DNA of 64,000 bases from Allobosea sp035944375 (lineage in GTDB: Bacteria > Pseudomonadota > Alphaproteobacteria > Rhizobiales > Beijerinckiaceae), in the NCBI RefSeq assembly GCF_035944375.1, contig NZ_DASZBE010000020.1; one strand, 5' to 3'. This document shows, in pieces, positions 41,907 to 52,005 of this stretch (positions are counted from its first letter, which is position 1; every line of letters starts with the position of its first letter). The notes beneath the pieces were generated by a model. It did no database searches. It was not told the origin of the DNA and saw only the letters and a program-made list of their open reading frames with translations. The translations under genes and the position numbers were made by a program.

Positions 41907-43427
41907 GTGTCAACCCGCGTCACCCTGCTCCTGACCGGCGTCGCCGCCGCCAGCCTCGTGCTGGCGACGACGATCGTCTCGGCCCAGCAGACGCGCCGGA
42001 CAGCCCTGCGCCCGACCGTTCCGGCCTATGTCGCCCAGCAGCCGCCCCGGGACCCGGTGGCTGTCCCCGCGACACCCGACGTCCTCGGCGATCCCGCCGG
42101 CCTGATTCGCGCCCAGCCCTCGGCGATCTCGAACCGCGCCCCGCCCTATGCCAGCCGCTCCGTGAGGGGCAGCGGCGTGCGCGGCGTCACCCAGCGCCAG
42201 TTCCGTGCCCCGCCGCCCAGCGTCACCGGCCTGCCGGCGGTGCCGCCCGCACCGCCGCCGCCCCGGCGCGCCCCGGCGGCACAGGAGGACCCCTATGCGC
42301 CGCTCGGCCTGCGGCTCGGCAGCGTCGTGCTCCGGCCCGCGCTCACCAACAGCGTCGGCTACGACACCAACCCGCAGCGAACCGCCGGATCGACACGCAA
42401 GGGCTCGCCCTTCAGCCGCCATGAGGGCGAGGTCGACATCCAGTCGAACTGGAACGTCCACGAGCTGACCGGCCGGCTGCGCGCCGGCTACAGCGAGTTC
42501 TACCGCGACCGCGAGGCCTCCCGCCCCGATGGCGAGGGCAATCTCCAGCTGCGGCTCGACGCGTCGCGCGACACCCGCATCCTGCTCGAAACCCGGGCCC
42601 GGCTCGACACGCAGCGCCCGGGCTCCCCGGATCTGACCGCCGCCGTCGTCGGCCGCCCGCTGGTCTATCAATACGGCGCCTCGGCCGGCGTCACCCACGA
42701 CATCAACCGCCTGCAGATGACGCTGCGCGGCTCGGTCGACCGCAGCGACTACGAAGACGGCAAGCTGAGCAATGGCGGCATCGTCAGCCAGCGCGACCGC
42801 AACCAGACCCAGTATGGCCTGCGCCTGCGCGCGGCCTATGAGGTGACGCCGGGCTTCAAGCCCTTCGTCCAGGGCGAGGTCGACACGCGCGACTTCGACC
42901 AGGCGATCGATTCGAGCGGGTACCGCCGCTCCTCGAACGGCCTCACCGGGCGTGTCGGCTCGACCTTCGAGATCAGCCGCCAGCTCACCGGCGAGGTCTC
43001 CGTCGGCTACCAGGACCGCAAATACGACGACGCCCGCCTGCGCAACCTCAGGGGTCTGATCGGCGACGCCGCGATCCTGTGGTCGCCGACGCCGCTCACC
43101 ACTGTGACGCTGCGCGGCACCTCCGAACTCGGCGACACCACCGTCGCCGGCTCGTCGGGCACCACGGCGCGGCGGGTTTCGCTCGAGGTCGCCCATGCGC
43201 TGCGCCGCAACCTCACCGTCACCGCCTTCGGCAGCTTCAACCGAACGGAGTATGAGGGACAGGAGCTGCGCGAGGATTCCTCCAGCATCGGAGCTCGCCT
43301 CGACTACAAGCTGACGAGGACATTCTCGGTGCGCGCGAGCTTCACCCATGAGCGGCTCAACTCCAGCGCCCAGGGCTCCGACTACACCGCCAACGTCGCG
43401 CAGGTGGGCTTGAGGCTGCAGTTCTGA
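41907..43427 (+). CDS. Outer-membrane beta-barrel protein with proline-rich N-terminal region
   Basis: A 506-residue secreted protein with a signal peptide ending ATTIVSAQ near residue 27, then a proline/alanine-rich linker up to about 130 (PPAPPPPRRAPAAQ). The rest alternates polar and hydrophobic residues in strands such as GRLRAGYSEFYRDR, YQYGASAGVTHDI and FSVRASFTHERL, ending in phenylalanine (GLRLQF) as outer-membrane barrels do. It matches the BBP2-type barrel family, whose ligands are unknown. GTG 41907 is the start. Confidence 0.85.
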   Translation: MSTRVTLLLTGVAAASLVLATTIVSAQQTRRTALRPTVPAYVAQQPPRDPVAVPATPDVLGDPAGLIRAQPSAISNRAPPYASRSVRGSGVRGVTQRQFRAPPPSVTGLPAVPPAPPPPRRAPAAQEDPYAPLGLRLGSVVLRPALTNSVGYDTNPQRTAGSTRKGSPFSRHEGEVDIQSNWNVHELTGRLRAGYSEFYRDREASRPDGEGNLQLRLDASRDTRILLETRARLDTQRPGSPDLTAAVVGRPLVYQYGASAGVTHDINRLQMTLRGSVDRSDYEDGKLSNGGIVSQRDRNQTQYGLRLRAAYEVTPGFKPFVQGEVDTRDFDQAIDSSGYRRSSNGLTGRVGSTFEISRQLTGEVSVGYQDRKYDDARLRNLRGLIGDAAILWSPTPLTTVTLRGTSELGDTTVAGSSGTTARRVSLEVAHALRRNLTVTAFGSFNRTEYEGQELREDSSSIGARLDYKLTRTFSVRASFTHERLNSSAQGSDYTANVAQVGLRLQF

Positions 43428-43435
43428 CCACCCGC

Positions 43436-43516
43436 GTCATTCTCGGGCTTGCCCCGAGAATCGCGGAAACCAGCGCCCTCCGGTCATGAGATGGTCGGGT
43501 CGAGCCCGACCATGAC
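43436..43516. repeat. Two-hairpin GTCAT repeat (family D)
   Basis: GTCATTCTCGGG/CCCGAGAAT and ATGGTCGGG/CCCGACCAT form two adjacent hairpins joined by about 30 bases. It lies between convergent stops of the barrel and oligoendopeptidase genes. The design matches 25630-25704. Confidence 0.85.
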
Positions 43517-43529
43517 GCGGAAGCCCCCG

Positions 43530-45374
43530 CTACTCCATCCCCTCCAGCTCGATGATCATCCCCTCGATCATCGTCAGGCCGATCTGCCAGAAGGCGGGAT
43601 CGCGCGCGTCCAGCCCGAACGGCGCCAGCAGCTCGGCATGGTGCTTGGTGCCGCCGGCCGAGAGCAGGGCGAAATAGCGCTCCTGGAAGCCGTCCGCCGC
43701 GTTCTGGTAGACGCCGTAGAGCGAGTTCACCAGGCAATCCCCGAAGGCATAGGCATAGACGTAGAAGGGTGAATGGATGAAGTGCGGGATGTAGCACCAG
43801 AACGGCTCGTAGCCCGGGCCGAGCCGGATCGCCGGACCCAGGCTCTCCGCCTGCACGCTCATCCAGAGTTCGCACAGCGCCTCGGCCGTCAGCTCGCCCG
43901 ATCTGCGCGCCTCATGCACCTTCCGCTCGAAGGAGTAGAACGCGATCTGGCGCACCACCGTGTTGATCATGTCCTCGACCTTGGCGGCCAGCATCGCCTT
44001 GCGCTGCTTGGGGTCCTGCGTGCCGTCGAGCAGCCGCCGGAAGGTCAGCATTTCCCCGAAGACGCTCGCCGTCTCCGCCAGCGTCAGCGGCGTCGGGGCC
44101 ATCAGCGCACCGTTATGGGCGGCCAGAACCTGATGCACGCCATGCCCGAGCTCATGGGCGAGCGTCATCACGTCGCGCGGCTTGCCCTGGTAGTTGACCA
44201 GCACATAGGGGTGCGCGGAGGGCACGGTCGGATGGGCGAAGGCGCCGGGCGCCTTGCCGGGCCGCACCGGCGCGTCGATCCACTGCTCGTCGAAGAAGCG
44301 CCGCGCGATGCCGGCCATCTCGGGAGAGAAGGCGCCATAGGCGTCGAGCACCGTGTCGCGCGCCTCGGTCCAGGGAATCGTGCGCTGCTCGACCTTCGGC
44401 AGCGGCGCGTTGCGGTCCCAGAAATCCAGCGCCTCGCGGCCGAACCACTTCGCCTTCAGCTTGTAATAGCGGTGCGACAGCCGCGGATAGGCGTCCCGCA
44501 CGGCGGTGACCAGCGCATCGACGACCTCGCGCTCGACGCGGTTGGCGAGATGGCGTGAATCGGCGACGTCCTGGAACTTGCGCCAGCGGTCGGAGATTTC
44601 CTTGTCCTTGGCGAGCGTGTTGGTGATCAGCGCGAAGGTCCGCAGCTGGCCGCGAAACACCTCGCTCAACGCCTCGGCGGCGGCCTTGCGCACCGCGCCG
44701 TCGGCGTCCTGCAGCTTGTTGAGCGTCGGCTCCAGCGTCAGCTCCTCGCCGCCGATCCGGAAGCGCAGCGAGGCGATGGTCTCGTCGAAGAGCCGGTTCC
44801 AGGCGGCGTGCCCGGTCATCGACTTCTCGTGGAAAAGCGCCTCGACCCGGTCCTCGAGCTGGTGCGGCTTGTCCTTGGCGAGATCGTCGAGCCACGGCTT
44901 CCAATGCGAGAGCGGGCCCGTCGCGGCGATCCGGGCGAGGTGCTCGGGCTCGATCCGGTTGAGCTCGAGCTCGAAAAACAAAAGCTCCGTCACCGCCGCG
45001 TTGAGCTTGTCCTGCGTGTCGCCATAGAATTTGGCGCGCTGTGGATCGGTGGTGTCGCCCGCATAGACGAGGCCGGCATAGGCGCCGATCCGCCCGAGCC
45101 GGTCGCTCAGCCCCTCGAAGGCCTTCACCGCCTCGGCCAGCACGGCGCCACCGTCCTCGCGCTCGGCGAGCGCGCCCAGCTTGCCGCGGTACAGTGCCGC
45201 GAAGTTCTGCGATTCGCTCATCGCCCGCTCGAGATCGGCCTTCAGCTCCGGCGACTCCATGCCGGGATAGAGGTGGCCGAGATCCCATTCCGGCAGCACG
45301 CCCAGCGGCTTGGCCGTGGCCGCGGCGGTTTCGGAGGCTGTCGTCCGCAGGACGCCGTCGCACACAGTCATCAT
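43530..45374 (-). CDS. pepF: Oligoendopeptidase F (M3B metallopeptidase)
   Basis: A 614-residue cytoplasmic zinc peptidase. The HExxH motif is in MTLAHELGHGVHQVL near residue 405, with the third ligand in LTLAETASVFGEM. The N-terminal helical domain begins PEWDLGHLYPGME. It degrades short peptides of about 6-20 residues. ATG 45374 (MMTVCDGV) is chosen over 45392, whose extra residues are non-homologous. It is divergent from the NtrC-type regulator. Confidence 0.93.
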   Translation of the reverse strand: MMTVCDGVLRTTASETAAATAKPLGVLPEWDLGHLYPGMESPELKADLERAMSESQNFAALYRGKLGALAEREDGGAVLAEAVKAFEGLSDRLGRIGAYAGLVYAGDTTDPQRAKFYGDTQDKLNAAVTELLFFELELNRIEPEHLARIAATGPLSHWKPWLDDLAKDKPHQLEDRVEALFHEKSMTGHAAWNRLFDETIASLRFRIGGEELTLEPTLNKLQDADGAVRKAAAEALSEVFRGQLRTFALITNTLAKDKEISDRWRKFQDVADSRHLANRVEREVVDALVTAVRDAYPRLSHRYYKLKAKWFGREALDFWDRNAPLPKVEQRTIPWTEARDTVLDAYGAFSPEMAGIARRFFDEQWIDAPVRPGKAPGAFAHPTVPSAHPYVLVNYQGKPRDVMTLAHELGHGVHQVLAAHNGALMAPTPLTLAETASVFGEMLTFRRLLDGTQDPKQRKAMLAAKVEDMINTVVRQIAFYSFERKVHEARRSGELTAEALCELWMSVQAESLGPAIRLGPGYEPFWCYIPHFIHSPFYVYAYAFGDCLVNSLYGVYQNAADGFQERYFALLSAGGTKHHAELLAPFGLDARDPAFWQIGLTMIEGMIIELEGME

Positions 45375-45584
45375 CTTGGGATCACCTCGCAACCATCAAC
45401 CGGTGCGCCTTCATATGCGCAGGACGGTCGGCAGGATCAATGCGCTCTGGCGGCCGCGGCGTCGCGGCCGGGGCGGCTTGCGCTTAAGCGCCGCTTAACC
45501 GTTCTGGCCGAGGATGCCCCAGAACGGAACAGCGATTCCATCGGCCGATGGCGCTGTTTCGTCGCTTCCGGCTGCCGAGGTGTC

Positions 45585-47078
45585 ATGACTGCCACAGTTC
45601 TCGTCGTCGACGACGATCCCGTCCAGCGGCGGCTGCTCGATGCCATGCTCAGGCGCTCCGGCTATGATGTCGCCGTCGCGGAGACCGGGCAGGCCGCCCT
45701 CCAGATGCTCACCGGGCCGGACGGCGAGCGCTTCGACGCCGTCATCCTCGACCTCGTCATGCCCGAGCTCGACGGCATGGGCGTGCTCGCGGCGCTGCGC
45801 GAACGCGCGATCGAAATTCCCGTCATCGTGCAGACCGCCAACGGCTCGATCGAGACCGTGGTCCAGGCGATGCGGGCCGGCGCGATCGACTTCGTGGTCA
45901 AGCCGGTCGGCGCCGAGCGGCTGCAGATCTCGCTGAAGAACGCGCTCAAGCTCGGTGCCCTCGAACACGAGCTGCGCCACATCAAGCGCCGCGCGTCGGG
46001 CACGCTGGGCTTCCGCGACCTCGCCACCAAGAGCGCCGACATGGCCCGCGTCGTGCGCCTGGCCGAGCGGGCGGCGAAGTCCAACATCCCCATCCTGATC
46101 GAGGGCGAATCCGGCGTCGGCAAGGAGGTGCTGGCGCGCGCCATCCAGGGCTCGAGCGACCGCAAGGGCAAGCCCTTCGTCACGGTCAATTGCGGCGCGA
46201 TCCCGCACAACCTCGTCGAATCGATCCTGTTCGGCCACGAGAAGGGCTCCTTCACCGGCGCCACCGAGCGCCATGTCGGCAAGTTCGTCGAGGCCAGCGG
46301 CGGCACGCTCTTCCTCGACGAGGTCGGCGAACTGCCGCTCGACGCGCAGGTCAAGCTGCTGCGCGCGATCCAGGAAGGCGAGGTCGATCCCGTCGGCGGC
46401 AAGAAGTCGGTGCGCGTCGACATCCGCATCATCTCGGCGACGAACAAGAGCCTGCTCGATCAGGTCAAGGCCGGCGAGTTCCGCGAGGACCTCTACTATC
46501 GCCTCAACGTCTTCCCGATCACGCTGCCGCCGCTGCGCCAGCGCCGCGAGGACATTCCCGATCTGGCGCGCGGCTTCCTGGCCCGCTTCGCGGCGGAGGA
46601 AGGCAAGAAGCTGCGCGGCATCGCCGCCGAAGCGCTCGCCCTGATCGGCAGCTATGACTGGCCGGGCAATGTCCGCCAGCTCGAGAACGCGATGTTCCGC
46701 GCCGTGGTGCTGGCCGATGGCGACGAGCTGACCGTCGCCGAATTCCCGCAGATCGCCGCGCAAATGGAAGGCTATGACGTCCGCATCCCGCCGGCACCGG
46801 CCTCGCTGGGGCCGGCGGAAGCGCGCAACGACACGCCGCGCATCATTCAGATGCCGGTGCGCGACCCCAACGCGCTCGACCTCGTCGCCGGTTCGGACAT
46901 GCGGACGCTCGACGAACTCGAGCGCGAGATCATCAAATTCGCCCTCGCCCATTACCGCGGGCACATGTCGGAGATCTCGCGCAAGCTCGGCATCGGCCGC
47001 TCGACGCTTTATCGCAAGCTCAAGGATTACGGGCTGATCGAGACCGAATCCGGCACGGATGAAACCGACGCGGCCTGA
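45585..47078 (+). CDS. Sigma-54-dependent response regulator, NtrC/DctD type
   Basis: A 497-residue protein. Residues 1-120 form a receiver domain with acidic pocket D9-D11 and phospho-acceptor D56 (ILDLVMP). The AAA+ domain (about 145-380) carries Walker A GESGVGKE, sigma-54 contact loop GSFTGA (serine instead of the common alanine) and Walker B FLDEVGELP. The C-terminal Fis-type HTH includes HMSEISRKLGIGRSTLYRKL. No histidine kinase gene is adjacent. ATG 45585 was chosen because the receiver domain starts there. The L,D-transpeptidase gene follows on the same strand. Confidence 0.94.
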   Translation: MTATVLVVDDDPVQRRLLDAMLRRSGYDVAVAETGQAALQMLTGPDGERFDAVILDLVMPELDGMGVLAALRERAIEIPVIVQTANGSIETVVQAMRAGAIDFVVKPVGAERLQISLKNALKLGALEHELRHIKRRASGTLGFRDLATKSADMARVVRLAERAAKSNIPILIEGESGVGKEVLARAIQGSSDRKGKPFVTVNCGAIPHNLVESILFGHEKGSFTGATERHVGKFVEASGGTLFLDEVGELPLDAQVKLLRAIQEGEVDPVGGKKSVRVDIRIISATNKSLLDQVKAGEFREDLYYRLNVFPITLPPLRQRREDIPDLARGFLARFAAEEGKKLRGIAAEALALIGSYDWPGNVRQLENAMFRAVVLADGDELTVAEFPQIAAQMEGYDVRIPPAPASLGPAEARNDTPRIIQMPVRDPNALDLVAGSDMRTLDELEREIIKFALAHYRGHMSEISRKLGIGRSTLYRKLKDYGLIETESGTDETDAA

Positions 47079-47095
47079 GCCGCGACCAACCGAAT

Positions 47096-47116
47096 GGCGG
47101 CGCCTGTTGCGCCGCC
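47096..47116 (+). terminator. Hairpin after the response regulator gene
   Basis: GGCGGCGC at 47096-47103 pairs with GCGCCGCC at 47109-47116 around CTGTT. A T-run is lacking, so it is a weak terminator or a pause/stabilising stem between the regulator and the L,D-transpeptidase gene. Confidence 0.5.
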
Positions 47117-47184
47117 GCATCTTGTCGAAACCCGCCGAGTCACGCAGGAATGCGGGTCTCGGCTAAAATTCAGGAATAGCGACC

Positions 47185-49113
47185 ATGCGTCGTCGCCACT
47201 GGGCGGATCTGGCTTGCGTCTCGGCTCTGGCCCTGTCCCTGACAGCCACCGTCGCCTCCGCCGAAGGCCCGGCCACCGACCCGACGCTGGGCATTGCCCT
47301 GCCGGAACAGCCGGCCCTCCGGTTGCTTGCCGACGAGCTGCCGCCGGTCGCGCAGGCGCCCGTCAGCGCAGAGGCGGCCCCCGCCGAGCCCGCCCCGCAG
47401 ACGCAGGCCGCCGTCGCTCCCGCCACTGAGCCGGGCATGGTCACCGGTGCGGTCACGCCCACGGCCCGCCCCGAAGGCAGCCTCGTCACGCCGGAGCCGA
47501 CGCCTGCTCCCGTCGCGATGCCTGACGAGCCCGTCACCCTCGACATCCCCGCCATCGAGCTGCCGCCCGCCGATCCGGCGCTCGCCGCGCCGCAGGCCGC
47601 ACCGGTTCTGCGCAGCGCCGAACCCGCAATCGCGCCGCCCGATCTGCCGAAGGTCGTCGTCGACCTGCCGGCCGGCACCGAATTCGCGGCCGACATCGCC
47701 GCCCGCGCCGCCGAAGCGCTGGCTCTGCCACGCCTCGCCGAGCGCGAGCGCGCCGAGATCCTCGCTGCCTACGAGGCCAACGGCAACCGGCCGCTCTGGA
47801 TCGAGGGCCGCGGCTGGAGCGCCGCGGGATTGCGCCTGACCGATCGCCTCGGCCGTGCCGGCGAGGATGGACTGCGCCCGACCGACTATCCCCTCCCCGC
47901 CTTCGAGGCGAGCGACAAGGGCAGCCTGGCCGAAGCCGACGTCCGGCTCTCGGCGCTTGCCGTGCTCTATGCCCGAGACGCCCGCGGCGCCCGCGTCGAT
48001 CCGCGCCGACTCTCCAAGCTGCTGACGCCGACGCTGTCGCTGCCCTCCGCCACCGAGGTGCTCTCGGAACTGGCGGGCGCCGCCGACGCGGGCGCCGTGC
48101 TCGCCGCCTACAACCCGCCCCATGAGGGCTATCGCCGGCTCAAGGCCAAGCTCGTCGAGCTGCGCGAGCACCAGGACGACACGCCGCTGGTACGCATCCC
48201 CTCCGGCCCGGCGCTGAAGGTCGGCATGCGCGACGAGCGCGTGCCGCTGGTGCGCGCGAGGCTCGGGCTCGGCCCGACGGAGGAGCCCGTCTTCGACCGC
48301 TCGACCGCGACCGCGCTCGCCGCCTTCCAGAAGCAGGCCGGCCTGCCCGCGAACGGAGTCCTGGGCGCGCAGACGCTGGCCGCGCTCGGCACGCCCGCAA
48401 CGGCCCGCGGCGAGCAGGACGTCATCGCCCAGATGGAGCGCTGGCGCTGGCTGCCGGGCGATCTCGGCGCCGACCACATCATGGTCAACGTCCCGGAGTT
48501 CCGCGTCCGCGTCGTCCGCCAGGGCCAGATCGTCCACGAGACCCGCGCCATCGTCGGCAAGCCGGAGACCGCGACGCCCATCTTCTCGCACAGGATGGAC
48601 CACGTCATCGTCAATCCGTCCTGGTATGTCCCGCCTTCGATCCTGCGCAAGGAGTTCATCCCGGGCCTCGCGGCCGATCCCGACTACGCCGCCAGGCGCG
48701 GCTATGTGGTGACGCGCACCAAGGGTGGCGGCATCTCGGTGCGTCAGCCGCCGGGCGAGCGCAATGCGCTCGGCTGGATCAAGTTCATGTTCCCCAACGA
48801 CCACGCCGTCTATCTGCACGACACGCCCAACCGGCGGCTCTTCGCCCATGAGAAGCGCGCCTTCAGCCATGGCTGCGTGCGCGTCGACAATCCCTTCCTG
48901 CTCGCCGACCAGGTGCTCGGTCCGGAATGGACGCATGATCGCCTGAAGCGGCTGATCGGCTCGGGCGAGCGCCGCATCAACCTGCCTCAGCCGCTCGCGA
49001 TCCACCTCGTCTACAACACCCATGTCGTCGGCGCCGACGGCAGCCTCACCACCTTCGAGGACCTCTACGGCTTCCACCGCATGGTGCGTCAGGCGCTCGA
49101 ACCGCGCGGCTGA
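47185..49113 (+). CDS. Exported L,D-transpeptidase (YcbB/LdtD-type) with peptidoglycan-binding domain
   Basis: A 642-residue protein with a signal peptide at 1-30, a long alanine/proline-rich linker to about 170, a helical scaffold domain and a peptidoglycan-binding-1 domain near 345-405 (ALAAFQKQAGLPANGVLGAQ). The YkuD catalytic domain ends with SHGCVRVDNPF, nucleophile C564. It forms 3-3 crosslinks in murein, which dominate in many rhizobial cell walls. An AGGA ribosome-binding site precedes ATG 47185. Confidence 0.93.
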   Translation: MRRRHWADLACVSALALSLTATVASAEGPATDPTLGIALPEQPALRLLADELPPVAQAPVSAEAAPAEPAPQTQAAVAPATEPGMVTGAVTPTARPEGSLVTPEPTPAPVAMPDEPVTLDIPAIELPPADPALAAPQAAPVLRSAEPAIAPPDLPKVVVDLPAGTEFAADIAARAAEALALPRLAERERAEILAAYEANGNRPLWIEGRGWSAAGLRLTDRLGRAGEDGLRPTDYPLPAFEASDKGSLAEADVRLSALAVLYARDARGARVDPRRLSKLLTPTLSLPSATEVLSELAGAADAGAVLAAYNPPHEGYRRLKAKLVELREHQDDTPLVRIPSGPALKVGMRDERVPLVRARLGLGPTEEPVFDRSTATALAAFQKQAGLPANGVLGAQTLAALGTPATARGEQDVIAQMERWRWLPGDLGADHIMVNVPEFRVRVVRQGQIVHETRAIVGKPETATPIFSHRMDHVIVNPSWYVPPSILRKEFIPGLAADPDYAARRGYVVTRTKGGGISVRQPPGERNALGWIKFMFPNDHAVYLHDTPNRRLFAHEKRAFSHGCVRVDNPFLLADQVLGPEWTHDRLKRLIGSGERRINLPQPLAIHLVYNTHVVGADGSLTTFEDLYGFHRMVRQALEPRG

Positions 49114-49301
49114 CACCAGGTCGTGGAACGGTCCGGCACGCCGGCACCGTTTCGCCACGATCGAAGGGTAGCGGAGGGGCGCGCAGAAAGGGCTGGCCTG
49201 GCGATTGCCGGCTTGCTAACGAGGCGTTAACGCTTCTCCGCAACTGTTCGTTCACGTTCATCACGCGCCGCCAGAGCGGGGCATCGAGACGGGTCAGCAG
49301 A

Positions 49302-51107
49302 TTGGGCAGCTCAGACGCCACGCTTTCGGCACGCAATGCGCGCCCGAAACAGGTCTTCCGCCGGGCCTTGGCGCTCGGTGTCGCGGCCGGAGCACTCCTG
49401 CTCGGCGTGCGCGGCACGCAGGATGCCGTCGCCAATGGCGACACGCGGACGATCTCGATCCGCCACATGCACACCAAGGAAGAGATCACCGTCACTTTCA
49501 AGCGGGACGGCCGCTATGTCGCCGAGGGGCTCGAGAAGCTGAACTGGGCCCTGCGCGACTGGCGCACCGACGAGCCGATCCGCATGGATCCGCGCCTCTT
49601 CGACGTCGCCTGGGAGGTCCAGCGCCAGGTCGGATCCCAGCAGCCCTTCCACGTCGTCTCCGCCTATCGCTCGCCCGGCACCAACTCGATGCTGCGCCGA
49701 CGCTCGCGTGCCGTCGCCAAGCACAGCCAGCACACGCTCGGCAAGGCGATGGATTTCTATCTGCCCGACGCCGCCACGGCGCGCATCCGCGAGGCCGGCA
49801 TGCGGCTGCAGCGCGGCGGCGTCGGCTTCTATCCCGGCGCACACACACCCTTCATCCATCTCGATGCCGGCTCGGTGCGCTCCTGGCCGCGCATGACGCG
49901 CGACCAGCTCGTGCGCCTCTTCCCGGACGAGAAGACCGTCCATCTGCCGGCCGACGGCCAGCCGCTGGGCGGCTACGAGATCGCCAAGGCCGAGATTCTC
50001 TCCAGCGGCGGCGCGGTGGCCGGCTATGCGGCGGCCGATCTCGACGAGGGCGCGGTCATCTCCTCGGGACGCAAGAGCCTGTGGGCGTCGCTCTTCGGCG
50101 GCGACGAGGAAGAGGCGGATGCGCGCCCGACCCGCGGGCGGCGCGCCGCGCCCAAGCCGCAGCCCACCGTCATGGCCTATGCCGACAGCAATGCCTTCGC
50201 CGACAGCAACGCCTCTGATGGCGGGCGCTTCGCCGTCGCGCTGGCGCCGCAGCCGGCCCCCGCGACGCGCTCGCTCGCCCAGGAGCGCGCCGAGCGGCTC
50301 GCCCCGCGGGCGTCCGCGCCGCCGGAGACCCAGGCCGTCGCGCCCGTCAACGCCGCCGCCACACCGCCGACGCCTCCCGCACAGGAGAAGCGGCCGGCCC
50401 TCGTCGATGCGCCGCTGCCCCTCGCCCGCCCGCGGAGCCTGACACTGCCGGCAGAGGCGGAAGGCGCCGTCCAGATCGCGGCGTTGCCCGCGGCGGGCGG
50501 GGCACTCGCCTTCGCGCCCGCCACGGCCGGCGCCGATCAGAAGCTCATTCTCGCGGCCCTGCCGCCGCGGCGGCCAGGCGAGATGACCGCCCTTGTCGAG
50601 AGCGTCATCGCCGGCCGGCCGACCGACGCGCCGCTGCCGCCGGTGCGCCCGGTCGCACTGACCGGCTTCGGCCTCGCCGGCCAGTCGACGCCGCTGCCCG
50701 CCACAGCCGGGCTGCGTGGCTCGGAGCCTGCCAGCGCCGCGCTGCCCGAGGGCAGGCTCGTCGCTGTCTCGCATCCGCTGCCGCCGAGCCGCCCGGACCG
50801 CGGTGGCGTCAGCGTTGCCGCGGCATCGCCCGCTCGCCCCGCGCCAACGCCGATCGAGTCGCAGTACGACGCCGACCGTTCGGGGCTCGATTCGCTCTTT
50901 GCCGCCGTTGCTCGCACCTCTGTTGCCCCCGGGCGCAGAGTGACCGTCGCCCGCGCCCGGACGACCGCGCCAGCACCCTCGCCGATCGCCGGCCCCAGCC
51001 CCGCCGCGGCGCTCGGCTTCAGCCATGCCGAGCCCAGCGACGCCCGCACCGGCTCCTTCAGCGGCCCCGCCGTCAGGCCGCTGCCGACGAACTTCATCCA
51101 GAACTGA
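49302..51107 (+). CDS. DUF882 / MepK-like murein endopeptidase with long disordered C-terminus
   Basis: A 601-residue protein. After a signal-like helix (RALALGVAAGALLLGV), residues about 48-195 form a DUF882/M15-type peptidase domain with HVVSAYRSPGTNSMLRR and zinc-ligand patterns H144-D151 (HTLGKAMD) and H186-D188 (FIHLD). This resembles E. coli MepK (YcbK), which cleaves 3-3 crosslinks. Residues from about 270 on are low-complexity Ala/Pro-rich with repeated 'PLPPVRP'-like units. TTG 49302 is the only in-frame start before the helix. Its neighbour makes 3-3 links, so the two may act on the same bonds. Confidence 0.83.
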   Translation: MGSSDATLSARNARPKQVFRRALALGVAAGALLLGVRGTQDAVANGDTRTISIRHMHTKEEITVTFKRDGRYVAEGLEKLNWALRDWRTDEPIRMDPRLFDVAWEVQRQVGSQQPFHVVSAYRSPGTNSMLRRRSRAVAKHSQHTLGKAMDFYLPDAATARIREAGMRLQRGGVGFYPGAHTPFIHLDAGSVRSWPRMTRDQLVRLFPDEKTVHLPADGQPLGGYEIAKAEILSSGGAVAGYAAADLDEGAVISSGRKSLWASLFGGDEEEADARPTRGRRAAPKPQPTVMAYADSNAFADSNASDGGRFAVALAPQPAPATRSLAQERAERLAPRASAPPETQAVAPVNAAATPPTPPAQEKRPALVDAPLPLARPRSLTLPAEAEGAVQIAALPAAGGALAFAPATAGADQKLILAALPPRRPGEMTALVESVIAGRPTDAPLPPVRPVALTGFGLAGQSTPLPATAGLRGSEPASAALPEGRLVAVSHPLPPSRPDRGGVSVAAASPARPAPTPIESQYDADRSGLDSLFAAVARTSVAPGRRVTVARARTTAPAPSPIAGPSPAAALGFSHAEPSDARTGSFSGPAVRPLPTNFIQN

Positions 51108-51185
51108 TCCCTCGGCGCCGCATTAACCGATTGCTGACCCCGCTGGCGCCACACTGCAGGCGATTCGCCAACAGTGAGAGTTGCT

Positions 51186-51395
51186 ATGGGACAGGTTTTG
51201 CAGTTTCGGCGTCCGCCGGTCCGGGACGAGGTTCAGCCCGGCGCCGAGCTCGACCTGCTCTCGGCGGTCGATTTCGCCCTGCGCGACCTGATCGACATCG
51301 CCAATCATGTCACGCTGGAGGCCGTGCGCGAACAGGCCAAGGCCTGCCACGCCATGCTGGCGGCCGCCTATGACGCCGAGTTCGAACGCGCCTGA
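51186..51395 (+). CDS. Small soluble hypothetical protein
   Basis: A 69-residue protein starting MGQVLQFRRPPVRDEVQPGA, then a helical segment with DLLSAVDFALRDLIDIANHV. ATG 51186 follows GAGAG; GTG 51174 is an alternative. No family was recognised. The tRNA-Ala gene lies just beyond on the opposite strand. Confidence 0.6.
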   Translation: MGQVLQFRRPPVRDEVQPGAELDLLSAVDFALRDLIDIANHVTLEAVREQAKACHAMLAAAYDAEFERA

Positions 51396-51524
51396 GGCGG
51401 CGCGCTGACGACCGTTCGCGCGCTCGTCAGAGCGCCGGAACGGCACGGACAAGAGTGGAATGTCACCGGGGCGGGGGCTCCCACCAAGACGACCGAACCG
51501 CGGCGAATGCCCGTTTCGAAAGCC

Positions 51525-51601
<77 letters not shown>

Positions 51602-51713
51602 GAGGCGCTGGCCTTCTAGGCCCTGCGTCGCGTGTCTGTCAATCGCTTGCGCCATGAGTTTTGCGGCGCGCGCGACGGTGGGCGCCGGCCAACGACGATC
51701 CAGAGGATTCCCG

Positions 51714-52004
51714 ATGCGTGCCGTTCTCGACGTGGTGTTGCTGGCCCTGCAGATCTACACATGGCTGCTGATCATTTCGGCCGTGCTGAGCTGGCTGATC
51801 GCCTTCAACGTCGTCAACACCCGCAACCAGTTCGTCTCGACGATCTGGGACATGCTCTACCGCATCACCGAGCCGGTCCTGCGCCCGATCCGCAACAGGC
51901 TTCCCAACATGGGCGGCATCGACATCTCGCCGATCATCCTGCTGCTGCTCATCTTCTTCATCGAGCGCGTCATCGTCCTCTATCTCTACCCCGCCGTCTT
52001 CTGA
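51714..52004 (+). CDS. YggT-family membrane protein
   Basis: A 96-residue protein with two hydrophobic helices, VLDVVLLALQIYTWLLIISA and a C-terminal LLLIFFIERVIVLYLYP. The YggT signature LYRITEPVLRPIRNRLPNMG lies between them. Relatives are linked to cell shape, osmotic tolerance or FtsZ placement. ATG 51714 is preceded by AGAGGA. A YggU gene follows after one base. Confidence 0.92.
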   Translation: MRAVLDVVLLALQIYTWLLIISAVLSWLIAFNVVNTRNQFVSTIWDMLYRITEPVLRPIRNRLPNMGGIDISPIILLLLIFFIERVIVLYLYPAVF

Positions 52005-52005
52005 G

